Origin: Pseudisothecium myosuroides
Lineage: Eukaryota > Streptophyta > Bryopsida > Hypnales > Lembophyllaceae
Assembly (NCBI GenBank): GCA_951799445.1
Contig: OX637287.1
Coordinates: forward strand, 2,232,001-2,296,000
Direction: 5' to 3'
DNA length: 64,000 nucleotides
Shown piece by piece: positions 37,862 to 48,478 of this stretch (positions are counted from its first letter, which is position 1; each line of letters starts with the position of its first letter). The notes under the pieces are model-generated. The model worked only from the letters and a program-made list of their open reading frames with translations. It had not been told where the DNA came from and did not search any database. The position numbers were made by a program, and so were the translations under genes.

Positions 37862-38146
37862 TTACTTAAAAACATGGAATTTTCTTGCAAGTGCTGCCAA
37901 TGTCAACCGCCGATGAGAACAGATCAATCGACCAAGGTCTCTCATATTACAATCAGACAATTTCAGAGGTTGAGGTTGAGGTTTGAGATTGGTCATTTGT
38001 CCAAAAACTTTCCATTTTGTGAGAACAGTTGAAATTGTGGAACGTGGCATTTTCAAGATTTTAGCTATTCGACTAGATTTCATGCCTCCTTCTTGCATGC
38101 CAACAATCCTAGATTGTTCACTGTCGCTCAAGGTCCTTGTCCGCAT
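37862..38146 (-). pseudogene. Tc1-like transposase, N-terminal helix-turn-helix fragment
   Basis: A 94-codon frame starting with ATG reads like the N-terminus of a Tc1-type transposase. One helix-turn-helix holds LSDSEQSRIVGMQEGGM, SSRIAKILKMPRSTISTVL and a K-W pair. A second basic helix region has RLICSHRRLTLAALARKF. The DDE catalytic domain is missing: the frame ends shortly after the second helix region, and downstream DNA on that strand is AT-rich and stop-laden. A CACTACAAGAGAAAGGGG end at 37773 suggests that another element has cut into it. It is non-functional as seen. Confidence 0.6.
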
Positions 38147-38940
38147 AATAATTTGATTGAAAAATGATACATAATGAGAAAAAATGAGAAATTTTGATGC
38201 TTGTAATTGACTTCAAATGGAGAACAAAATTGAAGCCGAAACTGACCTAAATTGTGATATTGGAGTTGAATTGTTGCAGCTGCAGCGGCAAGCAAATTAA
38301 TTTTGCACTTGGAAGCACAAACCAAAAGGAATGGGTATGAATTTGGCGCACGGGCGATTGGCTGGACCTCCACGGGGTGGCAGAAACGGACCGGATGAAT
38401 TGCCAACAAATGCAAGGAGGAACTACGCGGCGCAATCAAATTAATCCATAACCTTTGGCAGGCGGAGAGTCTGAGAGGCGTCTAGGCCGATTGGGCGAGG
38501 TATCCCCCCCCAAGAAAAAAACGGATATGGCACCAAAAAGTGCGGGGCGGAAGGCTGAGAGGGAAACAATGCGAAGTGTGGCGACCGGAAGGCTACGGAA
38601 AGTGGCGAATCGCAGGGAAACAAGAGAAGGCGATGTGTGAGATTGCTTGCACCCATTCCACAGGGAAGGGAAGGTGAGGATCGGCAGCAAGGAGGCCTGC
38701 AGTTAAGGAATGGCGCCGGCAAGTTTGAGGAGCAATTACAAAAAAATAAATTTAATTGTACATGGTATGTAATCTGGCATTAAAAATCAATAATCCCAGG
38801 TAGGGGACTATGGTGCACAATAGGGTGCGGGAGTAGGGCGCCGGAGGCAGAGGTTTGGGATGGCAGTTTTGGGCCTGAAAAAGGGAAAACTGGATAGTTG
38901 CAAGGAATGGGAGACAAGAGTTCGTAAATGAAGTAGACCT

Positions 38941-40357
38941 TATTGTATAGTAGGGTTCCAATCAAAATGGCGTTTTTGAAATCGCAGGGAAGGAAATTTT
39001 GCATTTGCCAACTTTGACAGCCTCCCAAGGGCTCAAAAATTGATATTTGACTATGAAATTTTTACCGTAGCATTGTCTTTAAGTTAATTATATGTGTACC
39101 AAATTTCAAGGCTAGATGATTTACACTAAAAAAGATATTTGAAATCTCTCAACATGTGTAGCCGTGAAATGTTTTTCACTATTGCCAACTTTGACACCCT
39201 TCCAAGGACCGAAATTTTTTTTTTTCTATGAAATTTTTGGTATAGGACCATCTATATGTTAATTACATGTGTGAAAAATTTCAAGTCCAAAAGACCCCAC
39301 AAAAATAGAGATTCAAAATCTCCCAACATGTATAGTTGTGAGAAACAACTTCACTACTACCAACTTTGACACTATCCCAAGGGTTGAAAAATTGTTTATT
39401 TACCATGAAATTTTTAGGATGAAATAATCTCTATGTCAATAACATGTGTGCTAAATTTCAAATTCAAAAGAATCACACAAAAAAATATATGCTAATTCTA
39501 CCAACATGTGTAGTTGTGAGATCGATTTTTTCAACCCTAAACCCTTGGGATAGTGTCATTTTTTGAGTGAAATTTCACACGGATGTAGAAAGTCATTCTC
39601 ACAACTGCACATGTTGGTAGAATTAGAATATCTTTTTTTTGGTAAATCTTTTGACCCTGAAATTTGGCATACATTTTTATCAATATAGAAATGATCTCAT
39701 GCCAAAAATTTCATGGTGAAATGTTTTTTTTTCAACCCTTGCGATAGTGTCAAAGTTGGTAGTAGTGAAATTTTTCTCACAGCTGTACACATTGGTAGAA
39801 CTATCATATTTTTTTTTTGTGATTTTTTTTAACTTGAAATTTGGCACACATGTTATTGACATAGAGATTATTTCATCCTAAAAATTTCATGGTAAATAAA
39901 CAATTTTTCAACCCTTGGGATAGTGTCAAAGTTGGTAGTAGTAAAATTGTTTCTCACAACTACATATGTTGGGGAGATTTTGAATCTCTATTTTTGTGGG
40001 GGTCTTTTGGACTTGAAATTTTTTACATATGTAATCAACATATAGATGGTCCTATGCCAAAAATTTCATAGAAAAAGAAAAAAATTCGGTCCTTGGAAGG
40101 GTGTCAAAGTTGGCAATAGTGAAAAACATTTCACGGCTACACATGTTGAGAGATTTCAAATATCTTTTTTTGTGTAAATCATCTGGCCTTGAAATTTGGT
40201 ACACGTATAATTAACTGAAATCTAATGCTATGGTAAAAATTTCATAGTCAAAGATCAATTTTTGAGCCCTCGAAAAGCTGTCAAAGTTGGCAGATGCAAA
40301 ATTTCCTTCCCTGCGATTTCAAAAACGCCATTTTGATTGGGCCCCCACTGTACAATA
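38941..40357. mobile_element. 1.4-kb foldback element with tandem-repeat arms
   Basis: Two long arms are inverted about a centre near 39.65 kb. The outer ends are TATTGTATAGTAGGG on the left and the inverse of TATTGTACAGTGGGG on the right, followed in both by CCAATCAAAATGGCG. Each arm is built from tandem units of about 176 bp, marked by CCAACTTTGACA, CCATGAAATTTTT and CCAACATGTGTAGTTGTGAG. Unit marks fall near 39007, 39184 and 39359 (left), and inverted near 39748, 39925, 40101 and 40279 (right), so the right arm has one extra unit. TA-CAGTG ends recall Tc1/mariner elements. No ORF of note. Confidence 0.85.
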
Positions 40358-40359
40358 TA

Positions 40360-40915
40360 TAGGGAAAAAATAGTAAGTAGAAAGAAGTAGAGAATGAATT
40401 AAAATAATAAATTGTTTAGAAATTAGTTATAGAATTGAAAAATGTCAATTCCAATGGTTGTAATGTTTTAGTAAACAATCTACATCCAATGCTTTTATTT
40501 TTTTTCAAAAAGATTGGAAATTGAGTTAAATAAAGGACTTTAAATTTTATTTTAGAGTAAAGATTACATAACTACCTGCAAACTAAAACTCCTTGTAAAT
40601 TTCATCTCATTAATCAAAATGGAATGATTCAAAGCTTTCCGTGTATACATAAATTGAGAGAATCAATTTCAAATTTTTGTTTTTGACAAAAGTGATCTTT
40701 TTAATCTGCTAAAATTGCCCAGTCTAGAAAAATAACTACATATCACAACTCATATTTTTTAACCATATAGTCAAAAGTTATGAAAATTGTTATGCTTCAA
40801 AGCTACTCCTTGAGCACATATTGTGTGAAATTTCAAAGAAAAAAATTCTGTTCATAGCGAGCTACCCAAAATTGCTATGTTACCAAAAAAAATTGCTTGG
40901 TCCTTTAAGAGTTAA
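40360..40915. mobile_element. Truncated TTAA-bounded element (second subfamily)
   Basis: It matches the right half of the element at 19516-20691 and ends in CCTTTAAGAGTTAA at 40902-40915. Its left part is missing and abuts the foldback element, so truncation at or by that insertion is likely. It supplies the empty-site reference for the 244-bp insert at 20352-20595. Confidence 0.7.
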
Positions 40916-41665
40916 TCATGTATAAATGGCTTATCAATGATTGAAATACAACTGGACTAAGTTATAAAATATTCATCTCTATACATCTCATACTGTAGAG
41001 GAGATTTTCTAGTACATTTTTTGTATACAAGTCATATATTTACAAATATATTGTTTGCTAATCACAGTAGTCATAATGAAGTCATTTTTAAGTCACATTG
41101 GCTAGGCATGGAACCAATTATATGTCAATGAGCTAGTGTTGTCTAACACATGGCATGATATAAGTGCATCTCAATACGTATTGATAAGTTGTATATTAGT
41201 CATAGTATAGTCATAAATCACATTGTAACAATTGTGATGAATCAACCTTAATAGGTTGCATCTGCAACTTTTGAAGATGAATGGTACAGATTTTGTCTTT
41301 CTCATTCTCAATTAGAATTTAGGTCAGCCATCGCTTCTTTAATTAGGGTAGCCGTTGCTTCCTAAATGCAGCAATTCAAATTCTTATACTTATTTCTTGT
41401 TATTCATCTTCTTTTCATTTCCTCTTCTTGTTTTTGGCTTTAAGATTTCTAAGTGAGGGTTTAGGTTAGCCGCCACCTCTTGAAGGCAACAATTTATGTT
41501 CTTTTTACTTTTTGCCAATCATCCTCTTCTCATTCTTTGTTTGTTTGTTTGTTGTCTTCTTGTTGTTGTCTATTCAGTGTTGTTTATTGTCTACTAGTTT
41601 GGTGAGTTTGTTATCTTCTTGATTTTTGTTGTTCACACTCCTTTTGTTTTTTTGTTTGTTTTTTG

Positions 41666-41808
41666 CACTAGAAGGAATCCATGTTTATATTCATGTTATA
41701 CTGAACAAAATTGTTGACAGAAAAACACGGGTTATTACATTGAATGTCTAACAAAATCATCAACTTAGACCCAAGAAAACACAAAAAAAACACAAGCTCC
41801 TTCTAGTG
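41666..41808. mobile_element. 143-bp CACTA-type MITE with TTG duplication
   Basis: The ends CACTAGAAGGA and TCCTTCTAGTG are an exact 11-bp inverted repeat. The flanks are TTG at 41663-41665 and 41809-41811, matching the 3-bp duplication of CACTA elements. A related right end, CACGAGTTACTTCTAGTG, occurs at 58355-58372. Confidence 0.75.
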
Positions 41809-41811
41809 TTG

Positions 41812-42950
41812 CCTCAAGATTTCAAGGAGAGGGCTTTTTTTAACCAATAGATATTATAGTTGCTACTTTTCAAGTATTGTACCATGCAGCGTTTCCTAAA
41901 GTGGCTAAAATTTGCTTTGTTTCTACCTAGATTTGGGGCGTGCTAAATGTACATTCTGGAATTCAAAGCAAAAATCAAGATTTGAGCAATTTTGCGATTG
42001 TCATCCAATCATGGATGCAAAACTTCGTATTCCTGCAATTCCGAGTTAGCGTTCATCCCCTCCCAGTTCCAATTAGGGTTAGCGAAAACTTTACCTGCAC
42101 CGTAGGATTATAGTTTGTCGGCTCCATCTCGACCATTGGTGTCGCAGCCATTAGCTCCCTGTCACCTCCAAATTTCACAGCTTGTCTTCTCCCTGTTCAC
42201 CTGCAAGTTTAGCAGATGCGCTTATTAGTTTTCTTGGTTTTGCATTAACTTCTCTTGCACTTTGAATGTGTTTTGAATGGTTTGGTTATTCTCCCATTGA
42301 GCGTGATTCCTGGGCTTTCATTGTACGATGCCATTTTCTAGAATTGGGAGCACCAATTCCTATGTATTTTAAAAATTTGAGAGATGTTTGCCTCAATTGT
42401 CTCCTACGCATTCATTTCAATTGGGATTTGAAGGCTGCCTGAAATCGATGGAGTGAATTTCATGGTGCAAATTTGAAATTGGGCGCTGGCGGGGGAGGCA
42501 GGTTCTTGGCAAATGCGGGTCCTGGTCTCCTAGAACTGGTTGATTTTGGGGTGCATTATGTATAAACGCTTGTGCTTGTGCAAGAGCCTGAACTACGCTT
42601 ATGTAAGCTTCAATTGCACTTGGAAAATTGACGTTGCGCATTGAGAAAAGACCCCCACACTTTCTTCCAAATACTTCTCTATGTTGTTTTTCTAGTTCCT
42701 GTGCTTTTGTGGTTTTGTTTCATGTCTGCATTGTTGGGGGTTTGTGGTGCGGGTGCAGGGCTGTGATTCCACGATGGCGCCCAAGTTGAGATTACCGGAC
42801 AATTTCCGCATGAGGACATTTGGATCTTCACGAATGTCACAGTTTGAGGAAGTATTTGCCGGTGCTCGAGGAAGTTTAGCTGATCTTTGAGACACGATTG
42901 ACTAATTCCATTGCTCATCCTTTTCTATTGTTTCCCTCGCTGTCTGAGGC
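41812..42950. other. DNA upstream of the hAT-like transposase
   Basis: The left part is AT-rich. From about 42000 composition becomes more balanced, and this stretch may hold the 5' end of the hAT-like element. No terminal inverted repeat of that element could be placed. Confidence 0.35.
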
Positions 42951-44261
42951 GACGATTGTCTCAAAGGAGATTCCTGATCTGGCACCTGAGGTGAATAACG
43001 ATAAGGGGAAAGAACAATCGAAGGCACGCACAAGAAGAAAAATTGCCTCAACCATTGTGACGAGAAGGTGGCAATAGGTATGGTCTTGCAAATTCACTTG
43101 GGCCAAAGGGGAGTTTGATGCTGCGGGAAATCTCACCGGGGTCATCTGCAAGAGTTGCAGCAGCGTAAGTGGCCGAAAGAAAGTCATCGTCCCCAAAGAA
43201 AACAGCCTCAAGAAACACAAGGGAAAGCGGACATGCAAATTCGATGGCGAGCCTTCAACAAATTTGAAAATGGGCAACACGTATCCCAAGCATGATTGCA
43301 AACGCATTCAATTCAACAAGCTCTGGGTGGGGCAACGTATGGCTGGTATTATTGCAGATCAGTTGGTGGCTGGTTTAGAGGGCCAAGTGAGAAGGAAGGG
43401 AGTACAATTCTCTACCTTGTTCCAGGTTCTGAGTTCTGGTCGTCCTATGCGTGATTATGAAAGGCAACAACATTTACTAAGGCATTGAAGGTTAAAAATG
43501 TACCTAGGAAGCACTGGTCCGAAACATCTGGCTAGAAAATGAGTGAACACCTTCACAGTTCTGTCATGCTGCTCTCAAAGTCGTGGTGCAGTCTGCTCGA
43601 TTTGTGTCTATAAACGTTGATGAGGTAACAGCAATGAACAGTACTTTGTGGGTGGAAAAACATGTTTATGCTGTTGAGTCCTGGGAGAGAATCCCGCGCC
43701 TCCTCCATCTTTCTTGCCAATCTGACGATGAAACTACAGATCACCTCACTGATGTCATTATACATTCCCTACTTGGCGAAGGAGGTCTTACGCGTGAGCA
43801 AATCGCAAGTAAACTCGTGTCTTTCGGGGCAGATGAGGTAAGTACTTTTCAACGATCCAAAACTGAGGTCAGCACTCAGATTCGAGATAAATGGGCGCCT
43901 TTTTGTCTTGGTGCAAGTTGTGCTAGTCATCGCATCAACTTGGTGGTTGAGACTTTGTCCAATTAGCCCATGGTGTCTCGTTTGGAGGCCCTATGTCAAT
44001 CTCTTTACGCTTACTTCTGCCGCTCACACAAGCGGCACACTAAGTTACAAAAACTGGCCGATCTCATGGAAACTAAGGATAATAAAATGTTGAGGAACGT
44101 GGACACTCGGTGGATCTCTATGCGGAGCCCAGCACATCGCATCATGACGGTGTACAAAACTCTCATGGTGAATATGGCTCTTGACATGTCGAGAGCAGGT
44201 GGTAGCAAATCGAGTGTTGCTGTGGCCACCAACTTCAACTACCTTGCTGACATTGAGGTTT
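42951..44261 (+). pseudogene. hAT-like transposase, 5' part (broken)
   Basis: The first part (to 43488) has a zinc-finger-like stretch (CKSC, LKKH, then C) as in BED-type fingers, followed by TYPKHDCKRIQFNKLW. After a stop and frame change, 43583-44261 reads as transposase core: VDEVTAMNSTLWVEKH, SLLGEGGLTREQIASKLVSF, CASHRINLVV, MLRNVDTRWISM. These blocks occur in a hAT-related, zinc-finger-862-like transposase type, placed from memory. Defects: TAG at 43074-43076 and TGA at 43486-43488, a frameshift near 43490-43580, and TAG at 43964-43966 between LVVETLSN and PMVSRLEAL. The frame is cut at 44261 by a CACTA insertion. Confidence 0.75.
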
Positions 44262-44904
44262 CACTACTAGAAAAGGGGGCCCAAAATAACATTGTTTCTA
44301 TTGTATTCAGTTGAGGCTGAATGGCCATGTTGTGAAAAAGGCTATATTGCTAAAGCGGATGTAGGATCAACATTGAATAACACAAAATGTGTTGTTTGTG
44401 AAATGGGAGTACTTGAGCAGGCTGACATGGCAAAGTGTACATGAAATAGAATGGCAAATTACTATCGATTTGCTACACGTGGTAAAAAAGATCTATTTTA
44501 TCTAAAATTATTATTATTATAAATATTTATAATAAAAATTATTTATTCTTATAATTAAAATTTTATTCTTTTTATTAACATTAATAATGATAATAATAAC
44601 AAAAATTCAATATTTCTCAAAAATCCGCCACGTATGTAGGTATGCCATGTCAACAGCCAATACATTTATACCTAAATTAATTTGAAGTTTCAAAAAGCAG
44701 ATTTTGCACTTAAAAATGTAATTTTATATAAGTCAATACTACATTCAAAGTCATTCAATAGGTTTAGGAATTGAACTTTGAATGGCACTCATTTTGGTGT
44801 ACATAGGAAGGAGAAGACAAGGCCTTTATAGAAGTGGAGTGGTAGAAGGTAAGGCAACCCGTGTGGGATATGTAAATTGAAGCTCAACCATTCATAGTTA
44901 AATC

Positions 44905-47505
44905 CACTACAAAAAAAATGGATATATAAATGACTGCAAAAAATGACTACAATCCAGTCATTCCGGACACTTTTGACTGCAGAATGACTCTGGCTCCTGG
45001 AGTCATTGTGGACAAGTCATTTATATAAATGACTGCTCGCTTATTATCACCAACGAAATGGGACATGGATGGAAAAATGGATGAGAAAGATGAGGAAGTC
45101 AAGTGATAAAGAAAAGGGTTCGTGGGAAGTGGATATGCAACTGCCATGTGGAAAGCAATATCTCCCATAAATCTGACGTGGACTGCCACGTGTCCAGTCA
45201 TTCTTAAGTTGTGCCCGACCAATGCTAAATCTGACGTGGACTGCCACGTGTCCAGTCATTCTTAAGTTGTGCCCGACCAATGCTAAATCTGACGTGGACT
45301 GCCACATGTCCAGTCATTCTTCAGTCATTCTTAAATTGTGCCCGACCCATGCTAAATCTGACGTGGACCACCACATTACCAGTCATTTGTAAGTCATTTC
45401 AAAGTTACGACAAACCCATTATACATTTGACGTGGACAGCCACGTAGGATGTCATTTCAAAGTCATTTAGAATTTGCGATGGAGTTTTTGTACCATTTTG
45501 GTGGACTGCCACATGGTCAATTATTCCGTAGTCATTTTGATGTAATGTGGATTCAATATTCAAGTCACTTCTTAAGGTTCATTTTTCTGTAATAATTAAG
45601 TTGCAACAATGTATGCATAAAGGAGTGTAATGACAATTGTATAAGGAATATTCATTTTGCAATTGCATATAAATACATTCAAGCTTCCATTGCAAAAAAC
45701 CATACACAATATATACACAATACACCATGTACAATATACCATACACAATATACAATACACCATACATCATGCATACACCATGTGGTGTATGTGTTGAATA
45801 GCTTCTAAAGCCACTTAGTGTGTGAGTATGAAGGGATGAAGTGACAAGCCCTTTATAGAAGTCGGGTGGTAGGAGGCAAGACAAACCATGTGGGATATGT
45901 AAAACGCAGGAATTGCATTACAAGTAATATTTTAGACCTCATTTAGTCATAGTAGATTAATTTTTTTCAAAAAACTTTGAACTATAAAAAGTTGGGAAAT
46001 TAATCAGACTTCCATCTCTAAAAATCCGTTTTAGATTTTGAGCCTCAAATCAAAATTTATGGACAAATTTGAGAAAAGGATCGGAAAGGATATTTTATTT
46101 GACATTTTCTAACATCCTTTATGAATTTTGTCCATCCTTGTTGTATATTGTATATATAAAAATGTACTATAGATGCAAGGGAATTGTAATGAAAGGTGAG
46201 CAAGATGTTTGGAAATTGCACCATGCATTACAATGTGCAAAGTGCGAAGCAGCAGTAGAGTAGGTGCGTACTGCATAGTAGTCCAAGACATTTTCAACTC
46301 ATTTTTCAGTCTTTAAGAAGTCATTCTAGAGTGGCACTGAACTCGTAGGAAGTCATTCTTTAGTACCTATGCAGAGGCAATATAATGTGCATGAAGTTAC
46401 AGCCGTGAGCAGACGACTGTGGAAGGCCCTTTCTTTATACGATAGAATGTTCATGTTGGGACCCTAATTACTTCAAATGTGAACTGTATGAGCTGTTCAA
46501 AAGTTTACTAACGGTTACAGCACTACTTGCTTGAAATCATTGCTCCTGTATTGGTAATAGAAAATTGAATGAATTCATACAAGAGAACGTCATGAAGAAA
46601 ATAGAGCATATATACAAAGAAAAATTAATAAAAATAGCTAACGCATTCCATCCACAATTGCATGTACATTAGAAGACTAAAAAACATTAAAGAAAAAAAT
46701 TTAAGAAAAAGAAGAGGGAAAAAAATAAATAGAAGATTAACAAAGATGAAATTGAGGAAAAAGGAAAAAATTCCAAACAAAAAAAATGAAATTGAGGAAG
46801 ATGGAATTAATAGAAAATAAAGATGGAATTAATTTTAAAAAATGGAATTAATAGAAAATAAAGATAGAAAAGGCAAAAAATCATTAAAGACAATGAGAAT
46901 GAAAGACTATGATTTATAGGAAGAATAAAAAAGTAAGAGATCATGAATTAGACATCAACACAAGAAATAAGGAAGGGTACCCCAAAAATTATTTTGAGCC
47001 CGCCCAAAAATAGAAAAAATAATGAAGCCCCCATGTGAAACTTAAACTACAAAGGTATTACTTTGACAGTCAGTGTTTCAGCCCATAACCTGCTTTCTTC
47101 ACTTCTCTGCATCCTATATAAAGAAAAAGAAAAGCCAGTTGACACGTCAACCATCTTTTACCTTGTTCTTGTCTCCACAGACCCTCTCAATCGCAGTGAA
47201 GTCGCTTTGAAGTAGCACACAATCACAATAAGTGACTCGAAGTCATCTTGTAGTTATATACCCTGCTGCGATCTCGGGGAGCGTGCAACAGTCCGTCAGT
47301 CTCCAGCGCACTGGACAGAAAATCGTCTCTGACAGCTCCATTACCATTTCCTTCATCGCATAGTCGCCATATGCGACTCCAAAATGACTTGGGCGCTATG
47401 GTTAGGTGAGCACTGGTGCAATTAGAGAGTGGCAGTCATTTTGGAGTCACATTGGACAAGAAGTCATTCTTCTGCAGTCGCATTTTAGGCCAATTTCTTG
47501 TAGTG
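44905..47505. mobile_element. Second CACTA element nested within the first
   Basis: The ends are CACTACAAAAAAAATGG and CCAATTTCTTGTAGTG. The 3-bp duplication is ATC at 44902-44904 and 47506-47508. The sub-terminal regions are rich in the motif AGTCATT in both orientations, as is usual for CACTA ends. A TATATAAA at 47116-47123 followed by CT-rich DNA could be a promoter near its right end. No transposase is seen, so it is non-autonomous. Confidence 0.87.
45165..45470. repeat. About 58-bp tandem repeats near the left end of the inner CACTA element
   Basis: Three close and one to two diverged copies of a unit contain AATCTGACGTGGACTGCCAC, GTCCAGTCATTCTTAAG and TTGTGCCCGACCAATGCT. The third copy has a small internal duplication of CAGTCATTCTT. 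ACGTG cores and AGTCATT motifs are candidates for transposase-binding sub-terminal sites. Confidence 0.85.
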
Positions 47506-47512
47506 ATCACAA

Positions 47513-47890
47513 GTAGGAATTGTGGTCAACTTAGAATTTCAGACCTCATTTAGGCATAGTACATTAATTTTTTTCAAAAAACTTTGAACTAAAAAAAGTT
47601 GAAAAATGAATCCAACTTTCATCTCCAAAAATCAATTTGAGATTTCAAGATTCCAATCAGAAGTTATAGACAAATTTCAGATAGGGTATTTAAAATTGTC
47701 AAAGAAAATGTCCCTTCCAACCACTCTCTGAAATTTGTCTATAACTTCTAACTGGAATCTTGAAATCTCAAACTGATTTTTGGAGATGAAAGTTGGATTC
47801 ATTTTCCAACTTTTTTTAGTTCAAAGTTTTTTGAAAAAAAGGTAATCTACTATGCCTCAATGAGGTCTAAATTCTAATTTAACCACAAAT
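47513..47890. repeat. Near-perfect palindrome in the outer CACTA element
   Basis: The arms run about 47530-47720 and 47722-47885 as inverted copies, sharing TTTTCAAAAAACTTTGAACT and TCCAACTTTCATCTCC. A third, more diverged copy of the arm lies at 45930-46070 inside the nested element. Confidence 0.75.
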
Positions 47891-48478
47891 CCTACTTGTG
47901 ACTTAACTATGAACGGTTGAGCTTCAAATTACTGCATATCCCATATGGGTTGCCTTACCTTCTACCACTCCACTTCTATAAAGCCCTTGTCTTCTACTCC
48001 CTTCACTCATCAAAGTAAGTGGCATTCAAAGTTCAATTTCAAAACCTATGGTGAATGATTGAATGAAGTGCTAAATTCCTTACCTAAATTTTGAAGTGAA
48101 GAATTTATTTTGGAAATCTTAATTAATTGAGTTTAATTAATTAATTTGATGATGTGGCAGTCCTATCCACGTGGTGGATTTGATGATGTGGCATCTCTAC
48201 TTGTGGCAAAATTTGTCTATGTGGCACATGTCCAAGAATTAATAATTTTTTTGTTATTATCATTAATAATATTAATATTAATAAATAATAATAAATTTTG
48301 ATGACGTGGAAATTAATTTTAAATGACGTGGCACATTCATGAGGACTTTCATCCTATGTGGCATTATCAACAAAACTATGCTAAAAAGTGTCCAAATCAA
48401 GCTATCCTAATCAACCCTGTTTCATGCTAAAACTACTCCAAATCTATGTTGGAATGGCCATCAATTTCTCTAGTAGTG

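Larger units (their letters stand above)
44262..48478. mobile_element. CACTA element inserted in the hAT-like transposase (outer nest)
   Basis: It starts CACTACTAGAAAAGG and ends CTCTAGTAGTG. The flanking duplication is TTT at 44259-44261 and 48479-48481. Removing the element plus one TTT rejoins the transposase frame in phase (IEV then LLSLS). The two halves contain long inverted sequences (44500-44904 against 47509-48250) with the shared block TATAGAAGTGGAGTGGTAGA. Sub-terminal repeats include GATGTGGCA near 48150-48240. No En/Spm transposase was found, so it is non-autonomous. Its 4217 bp include the nested element. Confidence 0.88.

Noticed and set aside
45690..45790. ACACAATATACA-type words read as a functional array
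   Set aside because: They look like simple imperfect microsatellite DNA inside the inner CACTA element, without regular unit length.
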